From Phytophthora colocasiae (lineage: Eukaryota; Oomycota; Peronosporomycetes; Peronosporales; Peronosporaceae), in NCBI GenBank assembly GCA_018806915.1, contig JAGKQI010000005.1:145253-209252 (forward strand): a stretch of DNA of 64,000 nt, given 5' to 3'. The notes under the pieces were generated by a model. That model was not told the DNA's origin, made no database searches, and was given only the letters and a program-made list of their open reading frames with translations. Within the stretch, counting starts at the first letter, position 1. Each line of letters opens with the position of its first letter. Of the stretch, positions 1 through 9,484 are shown one piece after another. A program made the translations under genes and the position numbers.

Positions 1-90
1 TCTGCTCGGCGCAGAACCTGCTCCAGTGGTCACGGTTGACCAGTTCTAAACGCCCTAGTCCGAAACATGCGCCTTGGAACGCGAAGAGGA
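1..90 (-). repeat. Inverted fragment of the 2.24-kb tandem repeat unit
   Basis: Bases 1-90 are the reverse complement of 12953-13042, with one mismatch seen near position 78, and similarity stops abruptly at 90. The matching part of the unit lies inside its plus-strand gene. The fragment is inverted relative to the main array, so the left edge of Gypsy-1 is a rearrangement junction and not a simple insertion site. Confidence 0.9.
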
Positions 91-315
91 GCTGTCAGCG
101 TGGCATTGAATGCCGAACACAATTTTAAGTTGTCGAGGGTCGGTGCTAGCACAGGGTGTGGTGGATCTGAGCCCATGGACCTCAGCTATGCTGAAGATGA
201 GGTAGCTGAGCTACGAGCTGCGATGCAGCGTATGAGCACCCACCGGCGCTATACATGCGGCAGTCCCTCACATCTGAGGCCCAACCGCCCTCTGCGCAAA
301 GGGCGCGCCGGCTAG
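91..315 (+). pseudogene. gag: gag C-terminal remnant (nucleocapsid) of Gypsy-1
   Basis: The frame ending in TAG at 313-315 contains a PMDLS motif, then an acidic helix-like stretch, then a damaged zinc knuckle reading RRYTCGSPSHLRPNRP. A normal knuckle is CX2CX4HX4C. Here the second Cys and the His remain, but the first and last Cys positions are CGC (Arg) codons. Gag normally forms the virus-like particle and its knuckle binds element RNA; this fragment could do neither. Protease follows in a different frame, its ATG (317-319) starting one base after the gag stop. The N-terminal part of this frame (67-90) belongs to the inverted repeat, not to gag. Confidence 0.75.
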
Positions 316-316
316 A

Positions 317-946
317 ATGGCTGCAATCCCTTCGCGGGTCCCGCGTTTTGGGCTCTGCCCAGAGAAACGACGGCTCCCAGTAGACGCGGGGCGGTCTACT
401 GGAGAAGAACTGAGGTCTGCAATGCGTGAGAGGCACTGGGGCTCAGCCCCGAAGAGCTCCGTGCTCTTGAATACGGAACGTGTGAGCAAGCAGGGCTTGC
501 AGGTCGTCCAGGTGGACGTGAAGGGCTTCGAGAAGCCGAGGATCGTGTTGATCGATTCGGGGGCGTCTGGCAACTACGTCAGACGCTCCAACGTTGAAGG
601 TAGTCAGCAATATGCTGAGGCGCTTCGAGCGCGAAGAGGTGACACAGTCACAGTCCGTCTAGCGACGGGCGTCCGTGTCACGGTGGCCAAGGTCCCCATG
701 GACCTGCAGCTGAAGTTCTTGGACTTCGATAGCGTGGAACGCTGCTTGGTCCTGGACCTGGATTCGAGGTACGACCTCATCCTTGGCATGGCGTGGCTGG
801 AGCGCCACGAGCCATGGATTGATTGGAGGTTGAAGACCTTAGGTGCTACGCACTTCTCTCGTAGTGGAGCTTTGGCGAGTCATGACCCATCTCTGCTAGG
901 AAGCAGAAGCGCTATTGGCGCGAGCATCGAGCCGAGTCGGCTATGA
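317..946 (+). pseudogene. Aspartic protease (retropepsin-like) of Gypsy-1
   Basis: The 209-codon frame begins with ATG and contains the catalytic motif DSGASGN (about residues 77-83). A hydrophobic strand-loop-strand follows, then LILGMAWLERHEPW (about residues 153-166), which matches the second retropepsin motif. The family cleaves the Gag-Pol polyprotein as a homodimer inside the particle. The frame ends with TGA at 944-946 while the downstream pol frame opens at 943, so a one-base shift separates protease from the linker and RT. That shift may be a mutation or a programmed frameshift. The catalytic core looks intact. Confidence 0.82.
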
Positions 947-1070
947 TGCTGGAAGTCGGTGTTTCCGAGTTAGTGGACAGCACCGAGTGCGAGGACCGCA
1001 GTCCTGTTGAGCGCGTAGCGCTGGTTGACAGTGAGTCAACGTGTGGGATAAGCTCACGTAACCCCTGTGG

Positions 1071-1151
1071 GGCGGCACGTACTCCGTCGAGTGATACTGG
1101 TCGTGGACCAAGTCGATCGCTGAGTGTCTCTGACACTGGACCTGTTACGGT
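1071..1151 (+). repeat. First unit of a roughly 93-bp in-frame minisatellite in the Gypsy-1 protease-RT linker
   Basis: The linker encodes a repeated peptide with AARTPSSD, then a Gly/Arg stretch, then SLSV.DTGP. One unit lies here. Further units lie beyond the hAT insertion at about 5513-5590 and 5605-5685, and a partial one at about 5698-5730. The spacing is close to 93 bp, a multiple of three, so the pol frame is kept. The hAT target site falls within this minisatellite. Confidence 0.72.
1144..1151 (+). other. Left target-site duplication of the hAT element
   Basis: GTTACGGT directly precedes the hAT terminus and is repeated exactly at 5498-5505. Confidence 0.95.
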
Positions 1152-1232
1152 TAGTGTTGTTAAAATAGTTACCGGTAATTACCCTTGTTACCAGGGGAAA
1201 TATTTACCCGCGGTAATTACCCGGTAATTACC
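1152..1232 (+). promoter_or_regulatory. hAT left terminal inverted repeat and subterminal palindromes
   Basis: After the terminal TAGTGTTG there are three exact copies of the self-complementary 10-mer GGTAATTACC, at 1174-1183, 1212-1221 and 1223-1232, with partial copies between them. Clustered short subterminal repeats are the usual binding sites for hAT transposases, so these are probably recognised by the BED finger of the neighbouring protein. That role is inferred. Confidence 0.85.
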
Positions 1233-1318
1233 CCGGTAAGTGTTTACTTGACATCGAAATCTTCGTGTAGAAGATTGCATTTTGACATTGCACTCAAGCG
1301 ACTAGAGATTGACGATAG

Positions 1319-3310
1319 GGGGGGAAACGACATGACATTTGGACCCATTTCCGCGTCATTAACCCTGCGGTGAAGGGGGAGAAGCAGCACCCTGACGTCC
1401 AATGTAAATACTGCGGCAAGCCCATCAGAAATGCTCAACGGAAGAAGAATCTTGCTGATCATCTTAGCAACCCCAAAAAGTGCGGCAATGCACCTCATGA
1501 CATCGTCACGGCTTTCGGTACTCGATCTCCAGCGAATCCGCGCACACGACGTCAGCTATTCACTGGTGGTGGACGCTACTTACTTGGTCAGACCTCGGAA
1601 AGTTTTGTTTCACAAGAGGAGCTCGAGTTAGATTTTGCTGAACTATTCTACGCTACTGGGATACCGTTCCGGATCGTAGAGGACCCCGCCGTGAAGCGAT
1701 TCTTTAGCAAAGCGTGCCCTTCGTTCCGGTTGCCATCGCGTCAGCGCATTGCTGGCCCCTTGCTTGAGGCAACGTACAAAAAGCGCAAGGTGGACGTCAT
1801 TGAGCAGATCAAGCAGCAGCAGTACTTGGCACTGTCAACAGACGGGTGGTCAGATGCAAATAACTCTAGCATCGTGAATTTTATGCTAGTTTCACCAACG
1901 ATGAAACCAGTTTTTTGGTCATCCGTTAACACGGGAGAAGAGGAGCATACAGGCGTGTACATTGCTGCCTGCATTGATCGTGTCATCGAGGAGGTGGAGA
2001 CAGCTATTGGAAGAAAGAGAGCTATTTGCGCTGTCGTTACTGATAATGCAAGAAATATGAAGTCAGCGTGGAAGGAAGTGCAGACCAAGAGGCCCTATGT
2101 CTACTGCAACGGATGTGCAGCGCATGCTTTCAATCTGCTAATGAAAGACGTCATGAAGATTAGCCGGCTTGCTGATGTACGCGATGACTCCAAAAGTGTG
2201 GCAAAGTTCGTCCGCGCGAGACACGGACTGCTGGATCGTTTTCGGTCTCAGCAAACGGCCATTCTAAAAAAGGGTGAGAGGCGAATAGCTCTATGTGTAC
2301 CCATCCCGACACGATGGTACACTGTCGAGAAATGCATCCGCAGTGTTTCCAGAAATGAAAGTGTCATCCGCTCTACCTTTGCCGACACACAACTTCTGAA
2401 ACGCTACAACGCCAAAGCGCAAAGACCAGAAGCGGACCGTGTTGCAGCAATAGTTGCAGATGATGAACGTTGGGCTGAAGCAAAACGGACACTGGATTTA
2501 TTAACGCCAATCAACAAAAGCCTAGCTGTCTGCGAAAGTGACAACACTTACTTATCCTCCATCTACTCAGAGTTCGTCAACCTCAATGAGAGTGCGGCAT
2601 ACAGTGTGCCTGTCGCCAAAGTCAGCATGGAAGACAAGGCCAAATACGCTGAGATTCAGCGTGAAATTCTGGACTTGATTGAAAGCCGCCGAGAATTCAT
2701 TATGTCAAGTTCGATGCGCGTCGCGTACTTGCTGGACCAGACCACAGATATCACGAAGTTTTCTACTGCAAACGACCCAAGGGAAGAAGGTGATCTCGCC
2801 CTAGCCATGCGCGAACTCGTTGACATGGCGAAAGGTTCTGCAACTGACCCGGACACAGTGAAAAAATATGAAGCCGCAGTTGAAGCCTGGACATGCCAAC
2901 GGTTTACATGGGCAGAACAAGGAATTGCACCATCTACTATACCAATGGCGCCTTCTAGTTACTGGAAGATACACGGTCGCTCGGCGTTTCCGCTGCTGAA
3001 ACCAGTTGCCGATATGATGTTTGCCATTCCAACGTCATCCGCGTCAAGCGAACGGTGTTGGAGCATTTACGAGTTTATCCACTCCAAGAGAAGAAATCGG
3101 CTACACGCATCGAAAGTAGAGAAACTCGTATTTATTTACTCGAACTTGGTCCTGCGAACGGATGAACCGATTCGAGATCACTTGGCCGATGACATGTATC
3201 CAGACGCACACGATGGTGATATGCACATGCTTGATGGAGACGATGAGGAAGACATGATAGCTGATGGCGAAAACGCCGATGGGAGTACGATGTCGGATAT
3301 TGACATGTAA
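1319..3310 (+). CDS. hAT-family transposase with BED zinc finger
   Basis: Catalyses cut-and-paste movement of the surrounding element in the nucleus. The open frame runs from 1319 to TAA at 3308-3310. A BED-type finger comes first: an aromatic-x-His-Phe motif at about 1340-1351, then CKYC, then HL with five residues before a Cys. A DUF659/hAT core follows with acidic residues in STDGW (about 1836) and VVTDNARNMK (about 2034). The C-terminal hAT dimerisation motif is SSASSERCWS plus an HSKRRNRL helix (about 3040-3105). The first in-frame codons lack ATG; 1370 is GTG. The true start is therefore probably in an upstream exon joined at the TAG before 1319, or has been lost. A poly(A)-like AATAAA lies at 3323-3328. 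No internal stop or frameshift was seen. Confidence 0.9.
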   Translation, partial: GGKRHDIWTHFRVINPAVKGEKQHPDVQCKYCGKPIRNAQRKKNLADHLSNPKKCGNAPHDIVTAFGTRSPANPRTRRQLFTGGGRYLLGQTSESFVSQEELELDFAELFYATGIPFRIVEDPAVKRFFSKACPSFRLPSRQRIAGPLLEATYKKRKVDVIEQIKQQQYLALSTDGWSDANNSSIVNFMLVSPTMKPVFWSSVNTGEEEHTGVYIAACIDRVIEEVETAIGRKRAICAVVTDNARNMKSAWKEVQTKRPYVYCNGCAAHAFNLLMKDVMKISRLADVRDDSKSVAKFVRARHGLLDRFRSQQTAILKKGERRIALCVPIPTRWYTVEKCIRSVSRNESVIRSTFADTQLLKRYNAKAQRPEADRVAAIVADDERWAEAKRTLDLLTPINKSLAVCESDNTYLSSIYSEFVNLNESAAYSVPVAKVSMEDKAKYAEIQREILDLIESRREFIMSSSMRVAYLLDQTTDITKFSTANDPREEGDLALAMRELVDMAKGSATDPDTVKKYEAAVEAWTCQRFTWAEQGIAPSTIPMAPSSYWKIHGRSAFPLLKPVADMMFAIPTSSASSERCWSIYEFIHSKRRNRLHASKVEKLVFIYSNLVLRTDEPIRDHLADDMYPDAHDGDMHMLDGDDEEDMIADGENADGSTMSDIDM

Positions 3311-3463
3311 GCAAGTAAATTGAATAAATCTCTTTTTTGGTTGACTGTGCCTTGTACTTCTTTTCGGTGGCCTTATTGCTAGCAACAGAAGAAGACTGTG
3401 TCAGGGTCTCTTCTGTTAAGTTCCCAAGCGCTGCCAATTCCACGAGGTCTATAATGCACTCAC

Positions 3464-5400
3464 CTACTTCTTCGTCAGCACGCGATTCTTGTATTCACCC
3501 GTGATTTCTCGGACGCGAGACAGTTGCTGGTTGCCCACCATCAGGGAAACAATCACCACGTATATCTCCTTCAGCCTCTCACTGTTATCAGCTCCCTGAC
3601 TGGTCTCCTCCACTGTAAGTTCCTTTTCCTCCTGAAGTAGCATCGTACGTTCATAGTATGCAGCCAGCACCACCTTCAGCACACTGCTGTCGTCTTTATT
3701 GAGCTTCGAAGGCGACTCCAGCTCCAACAACTGAATGTGGAAATGTTTCGGGAAACCTCCAACTCGTAGTGCGAAATGGGCGTCTATACATTCCTTGGCT
3801 AGTTCAGTTTTCTCCTTCTAGTGCTCGGCCGGAAAACTTACGAATCACTTGGAGTGTAGCTGGGGTGGCTTTCGGATCGGAATCGTCGAGACAAGTCGCG
3901 TTTTGACAAAGCGAATTGGACAGGTCACTCTGTCCGAGGAATCCATTGCAGCAGAGTTGTCCCCCCTGGAACACCGAGAAGTGGGCGAGTGGAATGACAG
4001 GCGTGAGATCGGGAATAGTTCGCAGTAGCTTGCAGCCAGTCAACTCCAAGCGCTCAAGATTCGCGTGGCGGGTTAAAGGGGGAAGACTTGTCACGCTGTA
4101 GAGTCGGGAATAAATGATGCTCCTTAGCAGAGGAGCTCCTTCAAGTGATGGCATTTTGATCATGCGACTTTGAATACCAAGCTGTAGGTATCTCAGCTCG
4201 ATCATGTTGTTAAAGAGATCAGGAGCAAGATCACCGAGATTTTCACTTCCGACTTTCCCCTCAATTTGTCTATCAAATAAACGAAACGTTTAGTATAAAC
4301 ATTCAAAAGTGTAGCGATGCAAGTCGTACAGATATTGCAGTTTCCGGAACTCTTTTGTCCACACTGGAAGCTCTTGAGTCGCACAGTTGATCAGAGAGCT
4401 ACAGTACACATGACGAATAATGAGGAACTAGACAATGAATAACACTCACTCACTTTTTAACGCACAGTAAGTTGAGGTTGTGGCAACCTCGAAGTTCCTT
4501 CGGTAGTGTCGTGAGCTGTCGGTTCACAAGTCGCAGCGTCTCCAGTGTCCCCGCAGCTGCCAAAGCCTTCACAGTATCCGTGCTGTCGACTGGGTGTGTC
4601 CACTCATAATATGTCCTTGGTGCTGGATCTCCGTCTACCAGTGCTCGACAAGGGCAAAACTCTGCATCTCTCCACCGATAGGCAAAAACAACGCACTGCG
4701 GGTGTGAAAAGCAAACGTTTTGTGACGTTGTGATCGCTCGATGAGTAGCTAGAACGACCCCGATACTGTATGTGACGAAGAAAAGAGCAAGAAATCGAGG
4801 AACAGGTTTCTGTGGGACACCACTTTTGTCCGTCGAGGAAGAGAAGGAGAAATACACTGGTTTGAGTTCGGTGGACCCTTTTCGAGGCACGGAGGCGGGG
4901 ACAATATGCTTCTGCGTCTTGATCTCCAGCAAAACGTCGACTATTCGTTTGTAGCGGTAGCTGAAGGCGAGATTCATCCCAATCCGAAGGAACAAATCCG
5001 TGTAGTCGAGAATCCGGAGGGAGTCGAAAGAAGCGCGAAAGAGAGCGATCTCCGCTGGGTTGGCGAACATCCGAGCTCTCCGCTCGAACGTTCCTACGGG
5101 TAGAAGCTCCATGTTGATGGCGAAAACCGCGCGATCGTAGTGAAAATTATGTGAACAAAAACTCAGAACTGTGAGCGGGTAGATGATGGTAGAACCAAAA
5201 TCGAAGAGCGAGTCCACGAGGATTTCAGCTAACGCCGTGAACTTGTTAAAGACGATGCCAACCACACACGAAAGCGTGAGTTGCGCCAGTGTAAGCTGTT
5301 TACGTGCTTGACGGACCGACGGCGCCGACTGCTGCGCCTCTAAGCCCCACGTGCGGGCATTGGTAATTTTTTGTCTTGTTATTGTCAGTTTTAAAATCAA
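3464..5400 (-). CDS. Four-exon membrane leucine-rich-repeat protein gene carried inside the hAT element
   Basis: Exons read on the minus strand at 5400-4454, 4398-4330, 4269-3842 and 3798-3464. Introns at 4453-4399, 4329-4270 and 3841-3799 all start GT and end AG. The exon total, 1,779 bases, is divisible by three (592 codons plus stop), and every junction keeps the LRR pattern. Exon 1 encodes hydrophobic segments (about residues 35-80 and 215-238), then a Cys-rich stretch with HPQC and CPC, then the first repeats. Exons 2-3 encode LRRs and a CCNGFLG segment. The arrangement suggests a membrane protein with an LRR domain, like a large oomycete family some databases call WLGC-domain proteins; that assignment is from memory. 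The first codon is TTG and no upstream ATG is visible, so the start is uncertain. Whether it is expressed is unknown. Confidence 0.8.
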
Positions 5401-5417
5401 ACCCGAAATTACCCAAA

Positions 5418-5497
5418 GGTAATTACCTAGCGGTAATTACCGCGATTTACCCAGTTACCTAATTACCCGGTAATTACCGGGGTAAATACCAACACTA
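5418..5497 (+). promoter_or_regulatory. hAT right subterminal palindromes and terminal inverted repeat
   Basis: Exact GGTAATTACC copies lie at 5418-5427, 5432-5441 and 5469-5478, mirroring the three at the left end. The terminus reads AACACTA and is followed at once by the 8-bp duplication at 5498-5505. Confidence 0.85.
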
Positions 5498-5505
5498 GTT
5501 ACGGT

Positions 5506-7618
5506 CATTGATTGTGCAGCGGCACGTACTCCGCTGAGCGGCATCGGTCGTCGACCGAGTGGATCGCAGAGTGTCACTGACACTGGGCCTGAAGGGGCCG
5601 AAACCTGTGCGGCGGCACGTACTCCGTCTAGTGACGTCGGCGGTAGACCGAGTCAGTCACTGAGTGTCACTGACACTGGGCCGGGCAAGGCCATAACCTG
5701 TGCGGCGGCACGTACTCCGTCAAGTGGACGTTCGTCGACTAGGCGACGACGTCGTAAGGCCCTATGGGCGAGACGCTCTGCGTCTGAGTCGTCCGTGACA
5801 TTTAGTGTCAACGCACAGGAGGGCTGTGGGCAGCTATACACTCTGGTTGATGGAGTGGACGGCAGTGCCGAAGGCAGCGTCCTGCTGGACGGACTGCCAA
5901 GTGTTGACAAGCTCCTTGAGCTAGAGGAGATGTCGTTCGCCGACTTTGGCGATGCCTTGAAGGCTGGCGAACTCGCCGAGGTGGTCATCGTTCGACCTGA
6001 AGAGGAGTTAAACTCATCGTCCCTCGTTGACGAGTCCGTCTTGGCCGAGGTCAAGAAAGCGCTGAGCGCCAGGAGTGGATCGGAGATCCTCAAGAGTCCC
6101 TCGGATCCCTTCTACTCCTTGCTGAAGGAATATGGAGACGTTGTCTCGAAGGAACCACCGAGTGGCCTGCCTCCTGACCGAGGCGTTCGTCACGAGATCG
6201 ACTTAGTTCCGGGAACTAAATACTGCGTGACCCAACAGTGGCCTCTTCCTAAAGAGCAATGCGACGTCATTGACGCCTTCTTCCGTGCGAAGCACGCGGC
6301 GGGTCTCGTGCGCGAGAGCAAGTCTCCGCACTCCGCGCCAACGTTCTGTGTCAGAAAGCCGAATGGCAAGTGGCGTATCGTTCACGCTTTTAACAAGCTC
6401 AACGCTGCCACGATTCCGGCGCAGACGCCGATTCCTAGGAAAGACGTTCATCAGAACAACATGGTGGGTTGCACCATGTACAGTGCGCTCGACTTAGTCG
6501 ATGGCTACTATCAGCTGCTCATGCGAGCCAGTGATATTCCACTTACAGCGGTGAGCACCCCGAGCGGTATGCTCTGGGAGTGGCTCGTCATGCCCCAAGG
6601 GCTCTCGAACGCGCCCGCAACGTTCAATCGTCTAGTGACGCAGCTGTTCAGGCCCCTACGGGCATTCGCACAAACGTACTTTGACGACGTGTTCGTCCAC
6701 AGTCAGGCCGAACACGGCAAGACTGACGTTGAGGTGCACGTGGAACACGTGAGAGCTGTGCTCGAGTGCATGCGCACGAACAAGCTGTACGCCAACGCAG
6801 ACAAGTGCGTCTTTGGCGCGGAAGAAATCCCCTTCCTAGGGTGCTTCATTGGGAAGCATGGCCTTCGTGCTGATCCAGCGAAGGTCAAGGCCATTGTGGA
6901 TTGGCCGGTTCCCTTGAACCAGAAGGACTTGCGTAAGTGGCTGGGTTTGGCCAACTACTTGCACAAGTACAGCGAGAACTACGCTGAGTTGGCTCGGCCA
7001 CTGACGGATCTCCTTAAGAAGGATGCCGAGTGGGTATGGCGTACCGAGCACGAGAATGCGTTCACTTGTATCAAGGATAGCCTGCTTCAGGCACCGATAC
7101 TGGCGCTGCCAGACCCCGCTCGTCCGTTTATTGTCGTCTGTGACGCCTCGGACTTTGCCATCGGCAGTGCTTTGCTACAAGCGGACGCCGAAGGGCGCGA
7201 ACGCGTCATTGCGTTTGAGTCGCGACAGCTCAAGGCTGCTGAGAAGAACTATCCAGTTCATGACAAGGAGCTACTTGCGATGAAGTACGCTCTCGTCAAA
7301 TTCAGGGTTCACCTGCTCGGCTCCAAGCCGTTTGTGATCTACACGGATCATGCGTCACTACGCACAGCGACGCAGTCGCCTCACCTCTCGCAGAGGATGG
7401 CCCGATGGCTCTCCTTCTTTGCGGAGTATAACTTCGAGGTGAAGTACAAGCCTGGCAGGCAGAACGTCCTCGCTGACGCGTTATCACGTCGCCCGGACTA
7501 TAAGTTATCTCATGTCACCTCGGTGACGTCGTCCGTGACGGACATGGTTCGAGCAGCGTACGCTCAGGACGACTCATGTGTCGCGCTGCTTCAAGCTCTA
7601 GGGAGCGATGAGTTTTAG
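5506..7618 (+). pseudogene. pol: Gypsy-1 pol: linker, reverse transcriptase and RNase H
   Basis: This is the same frame as 943-1151 once the hAT and one duplication are removed. RT copies element RNA into DNA; RNase H removes the RNA strand. RT landmarks are KPNGKWRIVHAFNKLN (about 6356-6403), LVMPQGLSNAPATFNRL (about 6585-6635) and the active-site block YFDDVFVHS (about 6678-6704). RNase H follows with VVCDASDFAIGSALL (about 7135-7179), HDKELLA (about 7260) and TDHASL, ending in QNVLADALSRRP (about 7461-7496). Only one RNase H is present, unlike Gypsy-2 and Gypsy-3. The region ends at an in-frame TAG (7616-7618), after which the same frame continues into integrase, so this looks like a nonsense mutation. 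Confidence 0.92.
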
Positions 7619-7969
7619 GACTCAAAAGTGACTCTGTCACGACGCCTAAAGGCGAGACTCCAACGCTATAGCCTGGAAGGCGGTCTGCTGTACTACAGCA
7701 CGGGTCAGGATGACCCACCACGTGTGGTGGTTCCTCACGATGAGGACCTGAAGTATCGCGCCCTCTATGAGGCCCACGACACGCCAACAAGCGGCCACCT
7801 CGGTCGCGAGAAGACCTACGGCTCAGTGAGCTCCATGTACTGGTGGCCGAAGATGTACAAGTGGGTCAGCACATATGTGCACACGTGCGAGACGTGTCAG
7901 CGGGTTAAACCCTCCCCGCATGCGGCAGCGCCTTTGGCGAGCTTGCCTGTACCCTCTGGGTGTTGGTAG
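7619..7969 (+). pseudogene. Gypsy-1 integrase N-terminal HHCC domain
   Basis: Same frame as the RT-RNase H segment. The zinc-binding HHCC module is visible: a His in EAHD, a second His in SGHLGREKT (about 7790-7810), and CETCQ (about 7886-7900) as the two cysteines. A second in-frame TAG (7967-7969) interrupts the protein just before the catalytic core, whose frame is unchanged downstream. The two TAG codons together would separate RT, this module and the core. Confidence 0.85.
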
Positions 7970-7972
7970 TCC

Positions 7973-9484
7973 ATGAGTATGGACTTTGTGTTTGGCCTGC
8001 CGAAGGACTCGGCAGGCAACACGGGCGTGGTGGTCTTTGTTGACCGTCTGAGCAAGATGGCTCACCTAGCGGCTGTGCCGGACACCGTCAGTGGCGCTGG
8101 TACAGCGACGATCGTTATCGATCGGGTCTTCCGCCAGCATGGGCTGCCAGAGACCATTGTCTCGGATCGAGACCCCCGTTTCACGGGTCACTTCTGGGCG
8201 TCCGTCTTTAAGGTGCTTGGCACTCGACTGGACATGTCCACGGCGGATCATCCGCAGACCGATGGTCAGACTGAGCGCGTGAATCGCGTCCTGGAGGACA
8301 TCCTCCGCAGCGTATGCGCTGAAACGCCGAAGCGTTGGAGCGCTATGCTCCCTCTCGTTGAGTTCTCAATGAACAACGCGGTGCATGCCTCGACAGGCTT
8401 CACCCCGTTCTACGTGAACGGCCTTGCGCATCCGTGCGTCCGGCTCACTCCGCCACACGGTAGCCTTGGGCTTGGTGGGGGAGAGGCTCTGCCGTCGCTC
8501 GACTCCGAGCTTGCTGATGTCAGCCCTCTTGCTGTTCGTAAACAAGTCGATGACTTCCTCTCGACGAGATTGAGCGTCTTACGACGTGTGCGTGACGCGA
8601 TGGCTGAAAGTCAAGATGTTCAAAAGGAACAAGCTGATGCAAAAGGCAGAGGCAATGTGTGGGAATTCAAGGTCGGTGACCAAGTTTTATTAAACGCTAA
8701 GAACCTACCTACACATGCAGTGTCGGCCGTCTTTAAGACGAAATTGCGTCTGCGCTTCATCGGACCGTTCACGGTCGTGGCCAAGAAGGGCCTGGCATAC
8801 ACGCTGGACTTGCCGAAGCGGATGCGAACACATCCTGTGTTCTACGTCGGCTTACTCAAGCCATATCGGGACCCCGCGGGGGTGAGCGCGGAGGCGCTAG
8901 CGCCGAAGGCACACGCGCAGGCTGCGTCCTCTGCAGCAGCATCGCCACCTGACCCCGCAGCTCAGCGAGCTGAAGCTCCTGCTGGTGCAGGCGAGCAGTC
9001 AGGGACTGAGGCCCTTCGAGCCAAGCCACCCGGCTTTCAATTTCCTTTATGTCATGAGCGAGACGGGCATGCGAATGCCAAACGCTCTCCATGTTCCCCT
9101 GAAGAGACTGAGTCTGACTCTGGAGAGTACCGATCGAGCGATCGAGTTGATACCAGGCGCGCTGCGACAAATAGCTCTCATCATACTCATCGAGTATTGC
9201 GTCCCGCAGTGAATCGGCCTCCTCCGCCGTTGCTCGATGAGCATTACCACGTGGAGCGCCTGATGACGCGGCGTCGCCACCGTAGTCAAAACCAGTATCT
9301 GGTGAAGTGGCGTGGGTATCCTCATTCCCAAAACTCGTGGGAGTTTGAAGGGCCCCTGAGGCAGGACTGCCCTGACGTCGTGAACGCTTTTGATCGCGAA
9401 GACCGGAGGCGCCCGAAGGGCTCGAGGTCGACCACTCGGTCGACACTCGCTTCTCACCACTATTGTGAGAAGCTGACCTGCTAG
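7973..9484 (+). pseudogene. Gypsy-1 integrase core and C-terminal chromodomain
   Basis: Inserts element DNA into the host genome. The DDE triad is visible: Asp in MDFVFGLP (about 7979), Asp in SDRDPRF (about 8162-8182) and Glu in QTERVNRVLED (about 8266-8298). A GPF/Y-like module around RFIGPFTVV follows (about 8754-8780). After a Pro/Ala/Ser-rich linker a chromodomain spans about 9238-9395, with HYHVERL, YLVKWRGYP and NSWEFEG. Chromodomains are thought to direct chromoviral integrases to marked chromatin. The last 629 bases overlap the antisense gene that ends at 8856. The core looks intact within this segment. Confidence 0.9.

Larger units (their letters stand above)
1152..5497 (+). mobile_element. 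Complete hAT DNA transposon with transposase and an antisense LRR cargo gene
   Basis: The 4,346-bp element is flanked by a perfect 8-bp target-site duplication, GTTACGGT, at 1144-1151 and 5498-5505. Its termini are inverted: the left end begins TAGTGTTG and the right end finishes with the complement. An 8-bp duplication and short inverted ends are hAT hallmarks. Inside are a transposase gene on the plus strand and a multi-exon gene on the minus strand, tail to tail. The insertion interrupts Gypsy-1 pol inside its linker minisatellite, so it is younger than that retroelement. Confidence 0.96.
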
